Source: Christensenella sp. UBA7597 (GTDB lineage Bacteria; Bacillota; Clostridia; Christensenellales; Borkfalkiaceae). Taken from it: a stretch of 8,807 bases of DNA. Below are positions 5,973-8,807 of the stretch, piece after piece. Position numbers and translations under genes: made by a program. The first letter of the stretch is position 1; each line of letters opens with the position of its first letter. The stretch spans positions 1 through 8,807 of the forward strand of contig DLQW01000006.1 of NCBI GenBank assembly GCA_002474405.1. The letters run 5' to 3'. The notes under the pieces were generated by a model. The model searched no databases and was not told the DNA's origin. It saw nothing but the letters and a program-made list of their open reading frames with translations.

Positions 5973-6221
5973 ATGATGTACGGCTTGGAAGCAATGAAAA
6001 ATTCGATCGTGCGGGCGGAGAACGCGGCGCGGCGGGCGGCGGAAGCGAAAAAACGCGCGGGAAGCGATTCGGCGCGGGAAAACGAGCTGAATTACAGAAT
6101 TCTGCGCAACATCCGCGAAGAGAGCGAGGCGGAAGCTTGGGCGCGGCTGTTCGCGTGCGATTTGTTTGACTGCGGCAAAAACGCGCGGGCGGCGGCTGCA
6201 TGCGAAGCGGCGTGCGTATAA
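5973..6221 (+). CDS. Small hypothetical protein, Ala/Arg/Glu-rich
   Basis: I do not recognise this 82-residue protein. It starts at ATG 5973 with GGAGGA 9 nt upstream (another ATG follows directly). An upstream in-frame start at 5946 would swallow the ribosome binding site and is less likely. Residues 8-60 are rich in Ala, Arg, Glu and Lys and should be mostly helical and charged. The C-terminal 25 residues contain four Cys (in LFACDLFDCGK and ACEAACV). No signal peptide or membrane segment is seen. Its promoter is unclear; a -10-like TAAAAT at 5891-5896 lacks a good -35. It is divergent from the WYL regulator, which makes it a possible target of that protein, though only by position. Confidence 0.55.
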   Translation: MMYGLEAMKNSIVRAENAARRAAEAKKRAGSDSARENELNYRILRNIREESEAEAWARLFACDLFDCGKNARAAAACEAACV

Positions 6222-6361
6222 GCGGAGAGCGGAGCCTTTCGGAATTGTTCGCCGCGGAAAAGCGACGGCGGGCGGCGGTATGATAGGGGCGGAAAAAATT
6301 GTAAAATGTAAAAATTTTCTTGCCGCGGGCGAAATTCTCTGCCGTTACGATTACTTTTTGC

Positions 6362-6390
6362 TTGACACGCGGCGAAAAATAGAGTAAACT
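6362..6390 (+). promoter_or_regulatory. Promoter of the tyrS leader and tyrS
   Basis: TTGACA (6362-6367), a 17-bp spacer and TAAACT (6385-6390) give a perfect -35 and a 4 of 6 -10. The predicted start lies near 6396-6398, essentially at the ATG of the Tyr-rich leader frame, about 220 nt before tyrS. Confidence 0.75.
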
Positions 6391-6396
6391 TTAGCT

Positions 6397-6471
6397 ATGA
6401 AAACTTTCTTATGCGAAAACGGTATGTATTACATCTACGCTTACTATTATTGCGACGGTGAGCGGATTTAA
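6397..6471 (+). CDS. Putative Tyr-rich leader peptide of tyrS
   Basis: A 24-codon frame from ATG 6397 to TAA 6469-6471. Residues 11-18 read YYIYAYYY, so six of eight consecutive codons are for Tyr, ahead of the tyrosyl-tRNA synthetase gene. This is the pattern of amino-acid leader peptides that control biosynthetic or synthetase operons through ribosome stalling. An intrinsic terminator follows at 6545-6575, before tyrS. A weakness is that no Shine-Dalgarno sequence precedes it and the predicted transcription start coincides with the ATG, so it would be translated as a leaderless message or from a start site I have misplaced. Inference from sequence pattern; not a known family to me. Confidence 0.55.
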   Translation: MKTFLCENGMYYIYAYYYCDGERI

Positions 6472-6544
6472 GCGCGTAAGAAAAAATCGTGTCGGCGGCG
6501 GTTGCCCGGAAACAAGGTATACCGCAGAACAAAAATCGCCTCGT

Positions 6545-6575
6545 AACGGTTTGCTTATGCGCAAGCCGTTTTTTT
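6545..6575 (+). terminator. Intrinsic terminator in the tyrS leader (candidate attenuator)
   Basis: AACGGTTTGC (6545-6554) pairs with GCAAGCCGTT (6561-6570), with one G-U pair and a 6-nt loop. The run of T from 6569 to 6575 completes the signature. It lies 43 nt before the tyrS ATG and after the tyrS promoter, so it must be bypassed for expression. An upstream segment, GGCGGTTGC (6497-6505), resembles the 5' arm and could pair with the 3' arm as an antiterminator. Confidence 0.8.
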
Positions 6576-6617
6576 ATACGGAATTTACATCAGAATCGCA
6601 GACAAGGAGAGATTGCA

Positions 6618-7814
6618 ATGGCTGAAAATATCATGGATACACTCAGAAAGCGCGGCTTCATCAAACAGACGGTGTTCGAGGACGAGCTGTACGAAAAACT
6701 CGGCAAGGAGAGCGTGCCGTTTTATATCGGGTTCGATCCCACGGCGGATTCGCTGCACGTGGGGCACTTTTTAACGCTGATCGCCATGCACCACATGCAG
6801 CAGGCGGGGCACAAGCCGATTATTTTAATCGGCGGCGGCACGGGCATGGTGGGCGACCCTTCCGGGCGCACGGACATGCGGCAGATGATGACGCGCGAGA
6901 CGGTGGAACACAACGTGGCGTGTTTTAAAAAGCAGATGGCGCGCTTCATCGATTTCGAGGGGGAAAACGGCGCGATTGTGGTGAACAACGCCGACTGGCT
7001 ATTGAATTTGAACTATGTGGACTTCCTGCGCGAAATCGGCGCGCATTTCTCCGTGAACAAGATGCTTACGGCGGAGTGCTTCAAGCAGCGGCTGGAACGC
7101 GGGCTTTCCTTTCTGGAATTCAACTACATGCTGATGCAGGCGTACGACTTTCTGGTGCTGAACCGCAAGTATAATTGTTCGCTGGAACTGGGCGGCGACG
7201 ACCAGTGGAGCAACATTCTGGCGGGGGCGAATTTAATCCGCATCAAAGAGAGAAAGCCCGCCTATGCGATGACTTTTACGCTTTTAACCACTTCGGACGG
7301 CAAGAAGATGGGCAAGACGGCGAAGGGCGCCGTGTGGCTGGACGAAAACAAAACGTCTCCGTACGAATTTTATCAGTACTGGCGGAACATCGACGACGCG
7401 GACGTGGAAAAGTGCCTGAAACTTTTAACGTATCTGCCGGTGGAAGAAATCGAAGAATTGTGCCGCTACAAAGACGAGCGCATCAACCACGCGAAAGAGG
7501 TGCTTGCCTACGAGCTGACGAAGGAAGTGCACGGCGAAGAAAAGGCGGAAACGGCGCGGCAGCAGGCGAAAGCGGCGTTTGCGGGCGGCGAGGGAGAACT
7601 GCTTGAAAAGGTTGCCGAAGGCGCGCAGACGGTGGTGGACGCCATGGTGCTTTGCGGCGTGTGCAAATCGAAGGGCGAAGCGCGCAGACTGATCGCGCAG
7701 GGCGGCGTTGCGGTGAACGAGGAAAAAGTTACCGACGAGAACATGCCCGTGCCGGGAAGCGAATTCGTTTTGCAGAAAGGCAAGAAAGTGCGCGTGAAAG
7801 TGATTGTGAAATAA
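6618..7814 (+). CDS. tyrS: Tyrosyl-tRNA synthetase
   Basis: Class I synthetase charging tRNA-Tyr with tyrosine at the cost of ATP, in the cytosol. The protein has 398 residues, close to the bacterial norm of about 400-420. The catalytic domain shows [15 protein letters not shown] with the HIGH-type HVGH (47-50), [13 protein letters not shown] (72-84), [10 protein letters not shown] (169-178) with the Tyr-binding residues, GGDDQWSNI (192-200), and KKMGKT (229-234) as the KMSKS-type loop. A C-terminal S4 RNA-binding domain covers about 335-395 ([20 protein letters not shown]). The start at 6618 is set by AAGGAGA at 6604-6610, 7 nt upstream; an in-frame GTG at 6489 would run through the leader terminator and is rejected. 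Expression is probably controlled by attenuation in the leader. A terminator follows 26 nt after the stop. Confidence 0.97.
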   Translation: MAENIMDTLRKRGFIKQTVFEDELYEKLGKESVPFYIGFDPTADSLHVGHFLTLIAMHHMQQAGHKPIILIGGGTGMVGDPSGRTDMRQMMTRETVEHNVACFKKQMARFIDFEGENGAIVVNNADWLLNLNYVDFLREIGAHFSVNKMLTAECFKQRLERGLSFLEFNYMLMQAYDFLVLNRKYNCSLELGGDDQWSNILAGANLIRIKERKPAYAMTFTLLTTSDGKKMGKTAKGAVWLDENKTSPYEFYQYWRNIDDADVEKCLKLLTYLPVEEIEELCRYKDERINHAKEVLAYELTKEVHGEEKAETARQQAKAAFAGGEGELLEKVAEGAQTVVDAMVLCGVCKSKGEARRLIAQGGVAVNEEKVTDENMPVPGSEFVLQKGKKVRVKVIVK

Positions 7815-7840
7815 AGCGGACGGGCGCGGAAAGCCTGCGG

Positions 7841-7869
7841 AAAAAGCCGGCGGAACAGTCGGCTTTTTT
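7841..7869 (+). terminator. Intrinsic terminator after tyrS
   Basis: AAAAAGCCG (7841-7849) pairs with CGGCTTTTT (7860-7868) around a 10-nt loop, ending in six T. It separates tyrS from the YigZ-family gene; no clear promoter lies between them, so the latter may depend on read-through or a weak promoter. Confidence 0.75.
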
Positions 7870-7898
7870 GTAAAGAAATTTTAAAAAAGGTGCGGGGT

Positions 7899-8528
7899 AT
7901 GCGGCGGACGATTACTATTTTACACAGCGAACCGACGGAAAAAGTCATCGAAAAATCGAGGTTTATCACGTATTCGGCGCGGGTTGAAAACGAGGAAGAG
8001 GCGAAGGCGTTTCTTGCGGCGTTGAAAGACGAGCACCCGTTTGCCACGCATATCTGTTATGCCTACATTGCCGATAAGCAGGGGAATCTGCAGCGGTTTT
8101 CGGATAACGGCGAGCCGCAGGGCACGGCGGGCATGCCTATTCTGGAAGCTCTGCGCGTGCGTAGCCTTGTGAACGCGGCGGTGGCGGTGGTGCGGTATTT
8201 CGGCGGAATCAAACTGGGCGCGGGCGGGCTGACGCGCGCCTATGCCGCGTGCGCAAAAGAGCAGCTGGAAAGCGCGGCGCTGTGTGAAATTCTGCCGTGC
8301 GAAACGTGGCGGGTAGCCGTGGAGTATTCCGCAGCCGAGGGCGTGAAAAAATTTCTGGCGCGTCGGGAAATCGCGCCGCTTTCGGCGGAGTACGCGGCGA
8401 AAGCGGAATTCACATTGCAGGTGCGCGCTTCGGAAAGCGAAGAACTGCGCGCGGCGCTGAACGATTTTTTAAACGGCAGAGCGGAAATCGCTCTCCTCGG
8501 CGGCTGCGACGGATATTTTCCGCTGTAA
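7899..8528 (+). CDS. YigZ/IMPACT-family protein
   Basis: Member of the YigZ (UPF0029/IMPACT) family, conserved in bacteria and eukaryotes; the eukaryotic IMPACT protein affects translational control, while the bacterial role is poorly known. The 209 residues match the family length of about 200-215. The N-terminal domain shows KSRFITYSARV (19-29), HPFATHICYAY (46-56), SDNGEPQGTAGMPIL (68-82) and RYFGGIKLGAGGLTRAY (99-115), all family signatures. A C-terminal ferredoxin-like DUF1949-type domain covers about 135-200. ATG 7899 is chosen because AAAGG ends 8 nt upstream; a GTG at 7890 overlaps that site. It follows tyrS after a terminator and is followed by another, so it is probably a single-gene unit. 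Confidence 0.95.
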   Translation: MRRTITILHSEPTEKVIEKSRFITYSARVENEEEAKAFLAALKDEHPFATHICYAYIADKQGNLQRFSDNGEPQGTAGMPILEALRVRSLVNAAVAVVRYFGGIKLGAGGLTRAYAACAKEQLESAALCEILPCETWRVAVEYSAAEGVKKFLARREIAPLSAEYAAKAEFTLQVRASESEELRAALNDFLNGRAEIALLGGCDGYFPL

Positions 8529-8644
8529 AAAAGCCGTTGCGGAAACGTTTTGGAAAAATTCTGCCGTTGAGTGCCGCCGAAAAAATGCCGCCGTGGCGTA
8601 CGGCGACGGAAATTTTAATTCGGAAAATATTTGAAACGTATTTG

Positions 8645-8673
8645 AAAAGGCTTCCCGCGGGGAAGCCTTTTTT
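8645..8673 (+). terminator. Intrinsic terminator, possibly bidirectional
   Basis: AAAAGGCTTCCC (8645-8656) pairs perfectly with GGGAAGCCTTTT (8660-8671) around a 3-nt loop, followed by T to 8673. It lies about 115 nt past the YigZ-family stop and about 20 nt past the stop of the minus-strand gene at the right edge. On the minus strand the trailing TTTTCAAAT is a weaker T-tract, but it could terminate both. The stretch 8529-8644 shows nothing else. Confidence 0.85.
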
Positions 8674-8679
8674 CGGAAT

Positions 8680-8703
8680 GTTTATCCGATTGTTTATCCG
8701 ATT
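8680..8703. repeat. 12-bp perfect tandem duplication covering a stop codon
   Basis: GTTTATCCGATT occurs twice in a row (8680-8691, 8692-8703). On the minus strand each copy encodes Ile-Gly-stop in the same frame, so the right-edge gene ends in a stop followed by a second in-frame stop four codons later. Confidence 0.85.
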
Positions 8704-8807
8704 TTTTCCACGGAGCACACCGTAAGCGTATCGCCGCTGATGGTGAAACGCACGTTGAAATCGGCGAATTTCATGCCGTATACGCGCGCGGGATCGCTCT
8801 GGTAGGC
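8694..8807 (-). CDS. C-terminal 37 codons of an unidentified protein (5' end off the window)
   Basis: An open minus-strand frame enters at the right edge and ends at TAA 8694-8696. The tail contains GMKFADFNVRFTISGDTLTV and ends CSVEKIG. The alternation of polar and hydrophobic residues suggests beta strands. Too short for me to assign. Support comes from the open frame to the edge, codon choice like its neighbours, and a hairpin terminator just beyond the stop. Confidence 0.6.
   Translation of the reverse strand, partial: AYQSDPARVYGMKFADFNVRFTISGDTLTVCSVEKIG

Noticed and set aside
6342..6350. CCGTTACGA, a perfect 9-base complement of TCGTAACGG (6541-6549) at the tyrS terminator
   Set aside because: It lies upstream of the -35 box at 6362, so it would not be in the transcript from that promoter. 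It matters only if an upstream promoter is used.
6166..6387. Plus-strand open frame of 73 codons overlapping the end of the small hypothetical gene
   Set aside because: It is Arg/Lys-rich by GC composition, has no ribosome binding site, and runs through the tyrS promoter.
6510..6530. T-box-like sequence AAGGTATACCGCAG in the tyrS leader
   Set aside because: It resembles the conserved AGGGTGGNACCGCG, but the TGGN bases that pair with the tRNA end are missing, the leader from the predicted start to the terminator is only about 180 nt, and no Stem I motifs are visible. A degenerate T-box remains the main alternative to leader-peptide attenuation; an RF00230 scan would decide.
6489..6617. N-terminal extension of TyrS from an in-frame GTG at 6489
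   Set aside because: It would translate through the leader terminator, has no ribosome binding site, and adds 43 residues not typical of TyrS. ATG 6618 has AAGGAGA at ideal spacing.

Overview
The window looks like chromosomal DNA from an anaerobic Firmicute, most likely a gut-type member of class Clostridia. Evidence for this is the strong GGAGG-type ribosome binding sites on nearly every gene, consensus TTGACA/TATAAT promoters with 17-bp spacers, intrinsic terminators with T-tracts, a Feo ferrous-iron operon with two small FeoA proteins and a Cys-rich FeoB partner, and a DtxR-type iron regulator. The genus cannot be read from the sequence.

Left half (about 1-4660): an iron module. On the minus strand, a near-perfect promoter (4091-4119) drives feoA-like (3780-3992), feoA (3478-3711) and feoB (880-3420). 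The operon is closed by a 12-bp-stem terminator at 833-865. Two inverted repeats with GGTTAGC/GCTAACC half-sites sit just downstream of the start point and look like operators. The divergent plus-strand gene (4279-4659) encodes a short DtxR/IdeR-family regulator with the iron-type ligand set, so the likely circuit is iron-dependent repression of feo by its neighbour. Downstream of feoB, about 400 bp of palindromic repeat DNA (426-799) separates the operon from a FeoB-associated Cys-rich membrane protein that runs off the left edge (1-319).

Middle (4660-6221): a WYL-domain transcriptional regulator on the minus strand, convergent with the DtxR gene. The plus-strand terminator of the DtxR gene lies inside the 3' end of the WYL gene. 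A 19-bp tandem duplication covers the WYL stop codon. Divergently, a small uncharacterised Ala/Arg/Glu-rich protein (82 residues) has a good ribosome binding site.

Right part (6222-8807): tyrS (6618-7814) is preceded by a promoter, a 24-codon reading frame with six Tyr codons in eight, and an intrinsic terminator just before the gene. This arrangement suggests leader-peptide attenuation in response to charged tRNA-Tyr and is the most interesting item in the window, because T-box riboswitches normally do this job in Firmicutes. tyrS is followed by a terminator, then a YigZ/IMPACT-family gene (7899-8528), another strong terminator (8645-8673), and the last 37 codons of an unidentified minus-strand gene at the right edge. 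No tRNA or rRNA genes, CRISPR arrays, insertion sequences or phage genes were seen.
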